Shown here: positions 1-7,912 of the stretch, in pieces
How the letters are laid out: the number at the start of each line of letters is the position of its first letter
Numbering within the stretch: position 1 is the first letter of the stretch
Source: AM-1111 sp046302135
GTDB taxonomy: Bacteria > Bacteroidota > Bacteroidia > B-17B0 > Aurantibacillaceae
Length of the DNA: 9,847 nucleotides
Direction: 5' to 3'
Assembly: GCA_046302135.1 (NCBI GenBank)
Contig: JBKCIQ010000180.1
Span: 1-9,847 of the forward strand
Notes under the pieces: generated by a model
The model's database searches: none
The model's input: the letters and a program-made list of their open reading frames with translations, nothing else
Told to the model about the DNA's origin: nothing
Made by a program: the position numbers and the translations under genes

Positions 1-1516
1 CCCACCATTTTATTTTCAACATTTCCTGAATCTGAATTTCACTAAATCTGTATTTTACAATCTGAATTGGACAACCTACAGCAATTGCATAAGGAGGAAT
101 ATCTTTGGAAACTACAGCTCCTGCTCCTATTACTGCTCCATCACCAATAGTTACACCATCCAAAACAGTAACATTCATTCCAATAAAAACATCATTACCT
201 ATGTTTATCATCTTTCTCTCAATAATTTTATCGTTCTCGCTAAGAGTTACTCCATTTTGTTTACCTGTAGAATAAAACATGGGGGAAGTAGAAATTCCAT
301 TTGTAGGATGAATACCCCATCCGGATATAAAATTTGGACCAATAGAGCAAAATTTTCCAATCCTGGTTTTTGAAATTGCAGCGTCTGGAGACACATAAGA
401 ATAATTCCCAATTACTGAATCTGTAATAATGTACGGCTCATAAAGTCCAACACTTTTATAGATCCAAGTATTCAATAAAATATTATCATTATTTTTTATT
501 TCTTTAATTAATTCTTCCTTTTTTAAAGTAAAAATTTCCTCAACGGAAATTTTGATAAGATTATGTATTCTTTTTTTTATTTTATTTTTTAGAGACAGGG
601 AAATTTCTGTTTTAGGATGTTCATTTTTTTTCGGTCTCGATGGGGATTCCTTTGTCTTAGGTTGTAACGGTAAATAAAACTCCTTAATAAACTTAACTGC
701 ATCTAAATTTTCTTCTATTTTAATTTTCTTAACCTCAATTTTTTCAGCTAAAAAATTATGAGTATAAATATTTGTAGTTCCATTATTAATACCACTACTA
801 TCAAAGCCAATGTTGTTTACCAATGAGGAATTAGGATAAAGTGTAAATCCACCATTAATAAAAACACTTGTGTGCCATTTTATAAACCAAGTTTTTAAAG
901 ATCCATATTTGTTTGCAATTAATTGAGAACCTAAAAAATTACCGCCAAATTTATTTAGCTCCTGCCACTTATTGCTTTTATCCAAAAAATCAATTAATGC
1001 ATCTGTACTGCGTTCAAATTTAGCCCATGATCTGCGCCATGTAGCCCACCCCCAACACAATGGTACGTTGTAAAAAAAAGTTTCAGGGAGGCTCGGACAA
1101 TTAGGGTAATTAAATCCAGATATATGATAAACTTGTTCTATATTTTTATAAAATTCAAGTGCATCATTCATAAATTTTAAAAATCCAACGGAAGTTACGA
1201 TATCATCCTCTAAAACAATTACTTTATCGTATTTTTTAAGAACAAAAGTAACCCCATCTATTATTGAATCTGCGAGTCCCTTATTTTCATTGGACTCAAT
1301 AACAATCACCTCTTTACACCATTTTTTTTCCTTAACGACTCCTCGTGTCTGATCTATTAATAATTTTTCTTTATCTGTTGAATTTAATAAAGGACCATCT
1401 GCGAAAACATACAGAATCGATTCTTTGGCCAAATAATTATTTTCCAAAGCAGTCAGTGTTTTCCTTGTGTGCTCTGGTCGATTAAAAATAAATAAAACAA
1501 CCGGTGATAAATCCAT
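1..1516 (-). CDS. Glycosyltransferase (GT2-like) fused to hexapeptide-repeat O-acetyltransferase, 3' end outside window
   Basis: My translation from ATG at 1516 is open for 505 codons to the left edge, with no stop or frameshift. Residues 1-260 form a GT-A-type glycosyltransferase: the N-terminus PVVLFIFNRPEHTRKTL is typical of the family, VLEDD at 101-105 supplies the metal/nucleotide-sugar-binding acidic motif, and LCWGWATWRRSW at 153-164 is a family hallmark. A Lys-rich linker (about 285-345) leads to a left-handed beta-helix acetyltransferase of the XAT/CatB type (about 355-505), with hexapeptide repeats (GNYSYVSPDA, IGKFCSIGPNF, VTIGDGAVIGAGAVV) and the probable catalytic His403 in HPTNGISTSPMF. 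Inferred role: one protein adds a sugar and O-acetylates the glycan, using acetyl-CoA in the cytoplasm. It starts 11 bp after the upstream methyltransferase stop, so it is probably in the same operon. Donor sugar and acetylation site cannot be read from sequence. The C-terminus is missing from the window, but the visible part already reaches the usual end of the acetyltransferase fold. Confidence 0.9.
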   Translation of the reverse strand, partial: MDLSPVVLFIFNRPEHTRKTLTALENNYLAKESILYVFADGPLLNSTDKEKLLIDQTRGVVKEKKWCKEVIVIESNENKGLADSIIDGVTFVLKKYDKVIVLEDDIVTSVGFLKFMNDALEFYKNIEQVYHISGFNYPNCPSLPETFFYNVPLCWGWATWRRSWAKFERSTDALIDFLDKSNKWQELNKFGGNFLGSQLIANKYGSLKTWFIKWHTSVFINGGFTLYPNSSLVNNIGFDSSGINNGTTNIYTHNFLAEKIEVKKIKIEENLDAVKFIKEFYLPLQPKTKESPSRPKKNEHPKTEISLSLKNKIKKRIHNLIKISVEEIFTLKKEELIKEIKNNDNILLNTWIYKSVGLYEPYIITDSVIGNYSYVSPDAAISKTRIGKFCSIGPNFISGWGIHPTNGISTSPMFYSTGKQNGVTLSENDKIIERKMINIGNDVFIGMNVTVLDGVTIGDGAVIGAGAVVSKDIPPYAIAVGCPIQIVKYRFSEIQIQEMLKIKWW

Positions 1517-1527
1517 TTTAAATAAAC

Positions 1528-2145
1528 CTATTTTATTGCGTCGATAATTAGTGAAGTATATGCTAGTTTTCCGTTTTGATTTCTTGAATCATAACGCTTT
1601 GATCTTAATACGCGGCCCCCATCATCAGACCATTCCCGAAAATGAAAATTTCCGTTCTCATCCCAATATTCAAGCAAAGTGACTTTAAATCCTGCTGACT
1701 CTAACCTTTGAGTTAACGATTTATAATTATATAAAATTTTATGATCTTCAGCTCCTAAACCATGTCCACCAGGCTTAACATAGTCAATATAATTTTTATC
1801 CGGATGAAAACCGTCTGGAACAGCTATTCGAAAAACTCCACCTTTTTTTAAAAACCTATAGCAATTTTTTAGAGCCTTTTCTGAATCTATATCGGATAAA
1901 TGTTCCCAAACATGTTCAGAAAAAACATTATTTACTTTTAAAAATTTCAAGTATTTCTTCCAGTCATTTTCATCTGTTATATCTAATGAGTTTTTATCCG
2001 TATTAAACCATTCGTAATTGAAACCGCTTTTTCCTGAGCCGATGTTAAACTTTATTAATTTTAGATTGTATAATTTAAAAAATAGTTCATCCTTCGGAAA
2101 TTTAAAAAATAATTTTAAAATTTTATTTGTAATTCTTTTTAACAA
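1528..2145 (-). CDS. Class I SAM-dependent methyltransferase (COG4627-like)
   Basis: This is a 205-residue protein with a Rossmann-type methyltransferase core. Motif I is FNIGSGKSG at 33-41, an acidic residue that could bind the SAM ribose is D50, SEHVWEHL at 76-83 is the post-II motif of this family, and FRIAVPDG at 105-112 is the strand before the active-site region. The C-terminal part (DENGNFHFREW, then a DSRN segment) is typical of small methyltransferases found in polysaccharide loci. It probably O- or N-methylates a sugar, but the substrate is unknown. The start is TTG at 2145: an in-frame TAG lies directly upstream (2146-2148) and there is no Met codon before motif I, so no ATG alternative exists. 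It lies 30 bp downstream of the GT4 gene and 11 bp upstream of the fused glycosyltransferase. Confidence 0.85.
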   Translation of the reverse strand: MLKRITNKILKLFFKFPKDELFFKLYNLKLIKFNIGSGKSGFNYEWFNTDKNSLDITDENDWKKYLKFLKVNNVFSEHVWEHLSDIDSEKALKNCYRFLKKGGVFRIAVPDGFHPDKNYIDYVKPGGHGLGAEDHKILYNYKSLTQRLESAGFKVTLLEYWDENGNFHFREWSDDGGRVLRSKRYDSRNQNGKLAYTSLIIDAIK

Positions 2146-2175
2146 CTAAATAATTTAATGAAAACAGTTTTACGA

Positions 2176-3312
2176 TTAATTATTTACAGAAGAATTAATA
2201 ATTCTGGACAAGTTTTTAATTGACCTCTCCATCGAAAAAAAATCGATTATACGTTCCCTAGCAGCAAATCCCATTTTCTCAGTTTTTATTGGATTTGTAG
2301 CAAAATCCATCATGCATTTAATTGTTCCGTCTAAATCGTATTCGTTTACAAGAAGCCCAGTTTCTAAATCTATAACCACATCCTTAATTCCTCCATGTCT
2401 TGTTGCAATAATACCTAACGCGGAAGCAGATGCTTCCAGTAGAGTAACGGGTGTGCCTTCTGAATCACCATTTTCGGTTAGAACTGAATGCTGAATAAAG
2501 ATAGTTGCCTTTTTCATCTCCTGTGCCATCTCATTATTCGTTAAAGATCCCTTAAAATCAATTCTATCCTCAATTTTTAAAGCTTTAGCAATTTGTTTAC
2601 AGGCCATATATAACTCTCCATTGCTACCTAAACCTCCATCACCAGCCATTACAAGTTTAGCTGTAGGTATTTGCTTTACTACTTCACTAAATGCCATAAT
2701 AACTAACTGAGGAGCTTTTTTATTAACAAACCTTCCTGCAAATAAGAAATTTGGCTTACTATAATCCTTATTAAAAGGTGCAAACATAGAAATATCAACT
2801 CCACATGAATTGTAATGAATTTTCTCTTTAGGAGCACCCATCATAACCAATTTTTCAAGCATATCCTTAGATACTACAATTAAAGCGGAAGACAATTCAA
2901 ACAATTTCAAATAAGATTTATAATTTGCCTCAACAATTGATTTTTGATAAATATCAAAACCATGAAAATGCACAACTAAAGGAATATTCAATTTTTGACA
3001 GATACTCATTACATTGATACCTGTTAATCCATATTCAGCCAAAACAACATCAATTTTATTTTTCAATAAAAAATTTTTCAATCCCCTCTCTAAAAAATTA
3101 GTTTCATCTTCAGAAATTATTTTATTTTTTATTTTTTCAAAAAAATTAAAATCACTATGGAAGGAAATAGGAATATCGTTATTATCAAATTTAGGAAACC
3201 AACCTCCATGTAAACAAAAATTCTGGAAAGGTAAATACTTAACATGCGCCTGGATAAAAGTTTCTGACGAAGAGCTTTTGTTAGGATAAATAATACAAAG
3301 TTTTTTTTTCAA
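2176..3312 (-). CDS. Glycosyltransferase family 4 (GT-B fold)
   Basis: This is a 378-residue GT-B glycosyltransferase of normal length. The N-terminal acceptor domain contains LVVHFHGFDIY (112-122), the HGxD-type motif of this group. The C-terminal nucleotide-sugar domain begins at NFLFAGRFVNKKAPQ (188-202) and carries the EX7E retaining-enzyme motif in SEGTPVTLLEASA, with E285 and E293. It resembles WcaL/AmsK-like exopolysaccharide transferases by these motifs. It would transfer a sugar from a nucleotide donor to the growing lipid-linked chain at the inner face of the cytoplasmic membrane; donor and linkage are not predictable. The start is TTG at 3312: the frame has a stop 18 bp upstream and no ATG between, and KKKLCIIYP is the expected first beta strand. 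A run of nine A residues directly follows the start codon. It begins 4 bp after the preceding methyltransferase stop. Confidence 0.92.
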   Translation of the reverse strand: MKKKLCIIYPNKSSSSETFIQAHVKYLPFQNFCLHGGWFPKFDNNDIPISFHSDFNFFEKIKNKIISEDETNFLERGLKNFLLKNKIDVVLAEYGLTGINVMSICQKLNIPLVVHFHGFDIYQKSIVEANYKSYLKLFELSSALIVVSKDMLEKLVMMGAPKEKIHYNSCGVDISMFAPFNKDYSKPNFLFAGRFVNKKAPQLVIMAFSEVVKQIPTAKLVMAGDGGLGSNGELYMACKQIAKALKIEDRIDFKGSLTNNEMAQEMKKATIFIQHSVLTENGDSEGTPVTLLEASASALGIIATRHGGIKDVVIDLETGLLVNEYDLDGTIKCMMDFATNPIKTEKMGFAARERIIDFFSMERSIKNLSRIINSSVNN

Positions 3313-3316
3313 AAAA

Positions 3317-3979
3317 TTAACGGCTTTTTAAAATAAAAATAAATTGATGAGCAGTAAGTGAACTAAAAATATTAATACTTTTCAAGCTATCATCATCAGT
3401 TATCGTCGATGAAACAGACGTTGAATGAAAAAATGAGTTTCCCATAGGTAAAATATTTTCAATTTCAAATCCAGAATTAAAAATTATTTTTTTTAAGTCG
3501 TTTAAGGAATAATGACCTCGCCAATCTGGATGGAAATATAAATTTTTGTAAGTAATTTTTTTTACTCTCCTGCTAATATGATTAAAATTAAAATAAGAAA
3601 CGATCAACTTACCATTATTACCCAACAAAAGACGAATATTCTTTAGAAATGAATCAACATCCTCAACATATTCTAATAATCCGGAACATACAACTAACTT
3701 CACGCCCTGAATTTCAAAAGGCAATGACTGTGAATTAAAGTCACATTTATAAAAAATAAAATCAGTCTCATTTTTTGGCTCAATAAAATCAACTCCTATG
3801 TAGGAAATCTGTTTTTTAAGTAATTTTCTCAAAGTACCAGTTGCACAACCTAAATCAACAACTTGTACGTAATCTAGAGAGTTAATTATTTTAGCAATAA
3901 TTCTAATCCTTAAATGAAACTTATTATAGTTGGTAACATCAGTCTCCCAACGTTTAATTGCTTCTTGGTTTTGTTTCAT
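3317..3979 (-). CDS. Class I SAM-dependent methyltransferase
   Basis: This 220-residue protein has the class I core: VVDLGCATG as motif I (residues 40-48 from the ATG start), the acidic residue of GVDF for SAM binding, a CDFNSQSLPF segment as motif II, LVVCSGLLEYVED as the post-II helix region, and LLGNNGKLIVSYFN as motif III. The C-terminus (SFFHSTS, then a final hydrophobic strand) is less conserved. The substrate is unknown; context suggests sugar methylation. I prefer ATG at 3979, which follows the pyruvyl transferase stop with a single base between (TGA-C-ATG), a layout favouring translational coupling. A TTG four codons upstream (3991) would give a 224-residue form overlapping the neighbour by 11 bp. 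Residues before WETDVTNYNKFH are not conserved enough to decide. Confidence 0.87.
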   Translation of the reverse strand: MKQNQEAIKRWETDVTNYNKFHLRIRIIAKIINSLDYVQVVDLGCATGTLRKLLKKQISYIGVDFIEPKNETDFIFYKCDFNSQSLPFEIQGVKLVVCSGLLEYVEDVDSFLKNIRLLLGNNGKLIVSYFNFNHISRRVKKITYKNLYFHPDWRGHYSLNDLKKIIFNSGFEIENILPMGNSFFHSTSVSSTITDDDSLKSINIFSSLTAHQFIFILKSR

Positions 3980-3980
3980 G

Positions 3981-5171
3981 TCAAAAATCAAGATTTTTTG
4001 AGGCCATTACCGCTAATTTATCTAATGCTTTTGGCAATCTATTTCTAACTTCTTCAAAATCATTTAGAAAATACCTGTATGTAATTTCCCACTCTTCGAA
4101 ATCAGAAAATGAATCAACCTGATATTTTTCAAAGCCTAGTTGAGTAAAAATACCTCTTGTCTTTTCTTCATACCCTAACCCCATTGATATTGTACCACCC
4201 AACATTGCCAAAATTGCTCCGTGTAAACGCATACCTATAAAAGCATCAAATTCACCAAATTTTGAAATAAGCTTCTCAGTCGAATATCGATTTTTATCAA
4301 CTTGTATTCTTTTTCGGTAGTTAACATCTATTTGATTTACTATTCGTTCTGCTAGAATTGAGTCATCAACATATTCTCGAATACCCTGGCAAGTTGATAA
4401 AAAATAAATTTCCTTAGATTCATCCCTAAGTATTAGGTTACACAATTTGACAGCGTTATGAAAAAGTAAATCCATATTTGCATTTTCATAATTCCACTCT
4501 CTAAAATTCACTACAATTTTTTTTAAAAAACCCTTTTTGGGTTTAAATAAATCAGGCCTAAGATTTCTCCATAAAAATGCCATATCAGTTGTAACAATAA
4601 CATTGTCACAAGAAAAACCTATACTCCTTAAATTCTCATAGGAGGTATTGTCTCGGACATAAATTCGAAATAAATTTTTAAAAACTGAAGAAACTTTTAA
4701 TATTGTTTCCTTTTTCCAAAAAGGACCAATAGATTGTCCGCATAAAATTACCCTTTTTCCTTTTGTTATTGCATAATTAAATCCTGATAATCTATCATCA
4801 ACGGGATAAAAGTCATGTAAAAATCCGCCAGGAGAAGAAATAATAATGTCAGCTTTATCATATAATTTTCGGGTTATTCGCTCTGATCTGTTCAGTAACA
4901 ACCTAATTAATGGAGAATTATTCGTGAAATTTAATTTTTCCTGTAAAAACTCCCTGAGTTTTCTTGTGATTCTATTAACTTTTTTGTCGGTAAATTCCAA
5001 ATCAGATTCAAAATCTATGTCAGTTAAATTCTTTCTGCACAATTGTAAATTCATACATAAAACATGAATTCTTGGATTTTCATACTTTAATTTTAATGAA
5101 AGAATTAATGCCCTAAGAAGAGCTTCATCTCCCCCATTTAGTGGTACCGAATTCGTAATTAAAATGCGCAA
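3981..5171 (-). CDS. Polysaccharide pyruvyl transferase family protein (CsaB/WcaK-like)
   Basis: This 396-residue protein matches the pyruvyl transferase superfamily from end to end: LNGGDEALL at 11-19 near the N-terminus, SSPGGFLHD at 112-120, GQSIGPF at 145-151, RDNTSYENLRSIG at 173-185, and GMRLHGAILA at 313-322 with the conserved MRLHG signature. Family members use phosphoenolpyruvate to place a ketal-linked pyruvate on a sugar, giving the polymer a negative charge; here the acceptor is unknown. The start must be TTG at 5171: an in-frame TAA lies immediately upstream (5172-5174), the next Met is residue 40, and RILITNSVPLNGGDEALL is exactly the expected family N-terminus. It overlaps the upstream methyltransferase by 13 bp, suggesting translational coupling. 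Some family members lack demonstrated pyruvylation, so the enzyme activity is inferred from family. Confidence 0.9.
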   Translation of the reverse strand: MRILITNSVPLNGGDEALLRALILSLKLKYENPRIHVLCMNLQLCRKNLTDIDFESDLEFTDKKVNRITRKLREFLQEKLNFTNNSPLIRLLLNRSERITRKLYDKADIIISSPGGFLHDFYPVDDRLSGFNYAITKGKRVILCGQSIGPFWKKETILKVSSVFKNLFRIYVRDNTSYENLRSIGFSCDNVIVTTDMAFLWRNLRPDLFKPKKGFLKKIVVNFREWNYENANMDLLFHNAVKLCNLILRDESKEIYFLSTCQGIREYVDDSILAERIVNQIDVNYRKRIQVDKNRYSTEKLISKFGEFDAFIGMRLHGAILAMLGGTISMGLGYEEKTRGIFTQLGFEKYQVDSFSDFEEWEITYRYFLNDFEEVRNRLPKALDKLAVMASKNLDF

Positions 5172-5860
5172 TTATCTACTCTTTTTGCAACAACTAAATA
5201 CAATGCTGCATTTTCCTTTCTAGATATTTCAGAATAAAAACTATCAGCAAAACAAATTATTTGCTGCATTAAAACACAAAACGGAACCTTAAGGAATTTA
5301 GGTAAACTAGCACTAATTGCATCCTGAAATAAAGCCAAAGCTGCAGCAGCAAATCCAAAAATTCCAATTGACTTTTCAATTTCCCATCCATTATCTTTAA
5401 GAATTTTTTTCAAACCAGAAGCTGTCCACCGCCAATAATCGTTTGGATTGGGATGATAAAACCAAAAGCCGTGTGTAGACAATATTAAGTATCCTCCAGG
5501 TTTACAAACTCTGCGCGCTTCCTTTAAATAATTTGGTGGAGATTCTACATGTTCTAAAACCTGAGTAGAGATTACAAAATCCGTTGATGCATCGGGAAAG
5601 TCTATTTTACCAGTGATTCTATCAATAATGACATTTGCTGAATTTTTGTAATCAATGTCTGCGCCTATGTATTTAGAGACTTCCTTTTCAAATAATGACT
5701 TATAGGGCATAGTTCCGCAACCGTAATCAAGAATAATCTTATCCCTGAAATTTTTATCTTTTATTACAGTTTCAATGGCCTTCCTTAAACCAATTAAACC
5801 ATAATATCTGCTATTGTACCACTTTGGAAAAAGTCTAGGATCCTTATTCAACTCACTCAT
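5159..5860 (-). CDS. Class I SAM-dependent methyltransferase
   Basis: This is a 233-residue methyltransferase of the Methyltransf_11 type. Motif I is ILDYGCGTMPY (43-53), the SAM-ribose acidic residues are in GADID (66-70), motif II is DFVISTQVLEHVESP (94-108), and the post-motif segment is RRVCKPGGYLILSTHG (116-131). HPNPNDYWRWT (136-146) is a segment I associate with sugar or lipid methyltransferases of surface-polysaccharide loci. Small hydrophobic stretches at about 168-200 (GFAAAALALF and VPFCVLMQQIICF) suggest membrane contact or a hydrophobic pocket, but not clear transmembrane spans. The ATG start at 5860 lies 4 bp after the TylF-like gene, and the 3' end overlaps the pyruvyl transferase start. 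The methyl acceptor is unknown. Confidence 0.9.
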   Translation of the reverse strand: MSELNKDPRLFPKWYNSRYYGLIGLRKAIETVIKDKNFRDKIILDYGCGTMPYKSLFEKEVSKYIGADIDYKNSANVIIDRITGKIDFPDASTDFVISTQVLEHVESPPNYLKEARRVCKPGGYLILSTHGFWFYHPNPNDYWRWTASGLKKILKDNGWEIEKSIGIFGFAAAALALFQDAISASLPKFLKVPFCVLMQQIICFADSFYSEISRKENAALYLVVAKRVDNCAF

Positions 5861-5864
5861 TCTA

Positions 5865-6644
5865 TTAAAATGTTTTTATACCAATTCTACAGGTGTAATC
5901 AATTCGGTTTAAATACATCTTGATATTTTTTTCTTTAAAATATTCCTCTACGGCTTGACGTGCTCCTTTCCAATGCCCATAATCATCAATAATTAAAATA
6001 CCATTTTTTGATAAAAGTGGAAATAATATTTCAAGTTCAAATTTTGTTGTACTGTACCAATCAGTATCTAATCTTAATAAAGATATCGAATCCGGTTTTG
6101 ATTTTTTTAATGTTTCAAAAATATCCCCTTCAATAAAATTCATTCTTTCTGAGCTATAACCCGTGGAAAATAGGTTTTGCCTTACTTCATTAAGAGTTGG
6201 ATATTTATTATTTTTTTCCCAATTTGAAACAATTGTTTTTGCATCCATACCCGTAATTGATACATCCTTGCATATATCTGGCTTGCTCATTCCATTTTCA
6301 AAAGTATCATATAAAAATATTTTTCTAGTTGATTTTCTTTTTAAAAGTAATTTGGCTACCAACATCATACCACCTCCCCTCCATACTCCACATTCAACTA
6401 TGTCCCCAGTTATTCCAGCATCTTCTATATATTCAATTGCATTAATTAATGAGTATAATCTCTCTTTACTAGTCATCGTATAATCTTGAACAGAGGCTAT
6501 AAGTTGTTGCTCCTCTTCAGAAAAATCTGGAAATGAATGAAAAAAATTATTTTGATTTATCGAAGTCTCAACTTCACTTTTTGAATTACTAATTGATACA
6601 TCCTTCCCGAGGTAATTTACAACTTTTTTAATGAATTTCCTCAT
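5865..6644 (-). CDS. TylF/MycF-family sugar O-methyltransferase
   Basis: This 259-residue protein belongs to the TylF (macrocin O-methyltransferase) family. VECGVWRGG at 83-91 is the SAM-binding loop, FLYDTFENGM at 110-119 is the second strand with its acidic residue, and RLDTDWYSTT at 191-200 plus LIIDDYGHW at 217-225 supply the clustered aspartates (193, 195, 220, 221) expected to hold a divalent metal. Characterised family members O-methylate deoxysugar hydroxyls in macrolides; in surface-polysaccharide loci they are presumed to methylate glycan residues. An N-terminal Lys-rich, Ser-rich tail (1-35) precedes the fold. The ATG at 6644 overlaps the wzt stop in an ATGA tetranucleotide, so translation is probably coupled to the transporter ATPase. 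Acceptor sugar and position are unknown. Confidence 0.93.
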   Translation of the reverse strand: MRKFIKKVVNYLGKDVSISNSKSEVETSINQNNFFHSFPDFSEEEQQLIASVQDYTMTSKERLYSLINAIEYIEDAGITGDIVECGVWRGGGMMLVAKLLLKRKSTRKIFLYDTFENGMSKPDICKDVSITGMDAKTIVSNWEKNNKYPTLNEVRQNLFSTGYSSERMNFIEGDIFETLKKSKPDSISLLRLDTDWYSTTKFELEILFPLLSKNGILIIDDYGHWKGARQAVEEYFKEKNIKMYLNRIDYTCRIGIKTF

Positions 6645-7909
6645 GATAATTTATTTACATGCCAAGAATTATCTTCAATATAAACACACGCGTCTCGAAC
6701 CCAATTATAGTCCCTTTTCTTCCCAAACATTACTACCTCAAAAGAGCAAATTTTTTCAATTGTTTGAATTTTTTTTCCTGTGCCTAATTCTCCAAAATGA
6801 ACTGTAAGACAATAATTACCAAGATATAATTTTAAATTCGGAAAAGAACACTTTAATAAATAACATCCAGCCTCTCTGGCAAAAGACTTATCTGAATCAA
6901 AATTCCAACAATGAACAACTGCAAAATCATATTCATTAATTATTTGAAAGGAAATTGCGGCACCATTTAGTGGCTTGGGAATATGAACTTCTATTTCCAC
7001 ATCCATTTTTTCACAGTTCAATTGAAAATTATTCGGTAATGAAGTGAAAATTTGAACTCTTGTGACTTTTGGTTCATTGGCTAAATCATTTTCTAAGTAA
7101 ATTCCTCCAATTGATTTACCTTCCATCAAATAATCGTTTATAACAAATTGGGTTTCGCCTTGACTACTTATTTGACCATTTTTTAAATTGATACATTTAC
7201 TAGTCAATGTTGACACAGCTTGCATATTATGACTAACAAACAAAACTGTTCTACCTTGCCCACTAACATCCTTCATTTTACCCAAACACTTCTTTTGAAA
7301 CTCCGAATCGCCTACTGCCAATACCTCGTCAACAATTAAAATCTCCGATTCTAAATGAGCAGAGACACCAAATGCCAAACGAACATACATTCCGCTGCTA
7401 TATCTCTTTACTGGAGTGTCAATATATCTTTCAACTCCACTAAATTCAATTATTTCATCTAGTTTTGACTTGATTTCCTGTTTTGTCATTCCCAATATAG
7501 CTCCATTTAAAAAAACATTCTCTCTTCCTGTTAAATCAGGGTGGAAACCAGTACCAACTTCTAAAAGTGAAGCTATCCTTCCCTTAGCTTTTACTTCACC
7601 AACTGTTGGGCTTGTAACCCTTGATAGTATTTTTAATAAAGTTGATTTTCCAGCGCCATTTTTCCCAATAATTCCCAAGACCTCTCCTTGTTTAACTTCG
7701 AAATTGATATCTTTTAAAGCCCATACCACATCGTTTTTTGAACTTTTCTTCGTTCTGTCATTTACCTCTCCAATTTTCAAATATGGATCCTCTTTACCTC
7801 TTATTTTGGAAATCCAACGATTTAGATCTTTAGAGAATGTTCCCGTTCCGGTGTCTCCTAAGCTATATTGTTTCCCTAGATTTTCTACTTTTATAACAAC
7901 ATCACTCAT
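6641..7909 (-). CDS. wzt: Polysaccharide ABC transporter ATPase with C-terminal Wzt-type domain
   Basis: This 422-residue protein is the nucleotide-binding half of an ABC exporter. It has Walker A GKNGAGKST (82-90), ABC signature YSSGM (170-174), Walker B ILIVDEVLAVGD (190-201) and an H-loop His227 in VSHN. The insertion before the core and the E129-N131 region are typical of the O-antigen/teichoic-acid exporter subfamily. Residues from about 270 to the end form an extra beta-rich domain matching the place and size of the Wzt C-terminal domain, which in characterised E. coli O8/O9a systems binds the modified non-reducing end of the glycan before export. It would act at the inner membrane with Wzm. 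It begins 3 bp after the wzm stop and ends in an ATGA overlap with the TylF-like gene. Specificity of the C-terminal domain cannot be read from sequence. Confidence 0.95.
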   Translation of the reverse strand: MSDVVIKVENLGKQYSLGDTGTGTFSKDLNRWISKIRGKEDPYLKIGEVNDRTKKSSKNDVVWALKDINFEVKQGEVLGIIGKNGAGKSTLLKILSRVTSPTVGEVKAKGRIASLLEVGTGFHPDLTGRENVFLNGAILGMTKQEIKSKLDEIIEFSGVERYIDTPVKRYSSGMYVRLAFGVSAHLESEILIVDEVLAVGDSEFQKKCLGKMKDVSGQGRTVLFVSHNMQAVSTLTSKCINLKNGQISSQGETQFVINDYLMEGKSIGGIYLENDLANEPKVTRVQIFTSLPNNFQLNCEKMDVEIEVHIPKPLNGAAISFQIINEYDFAVVHCWNFDSDKSFAREAGCYLLKCSFPNLKLYLGNYCLTVHFGELGTGKKIQTIEKICSFEVVMFGKKRDYNWVRDACVYIEDNSWHVNKLS

Positions 7910-7912
7910 TGA

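Noticed and set aside
2312..3289. Two small plus-strand open frames (2312-2494 and 3014-3289)
   Set aside because: Both lie wholly antisense to the GT4 gene and their translations show no domain or motif.
4846..5067. A 73-codon plus-strand open frame
   Set aside because: Antisense to the pyruvyl transferase; composition is that of a shadow frame.
6163..6483. A 106-codon plus-strand open frame
   Set aside because: Antisense to the SAM-binding core of the TylF-like gene, which is plainly the coding strand.
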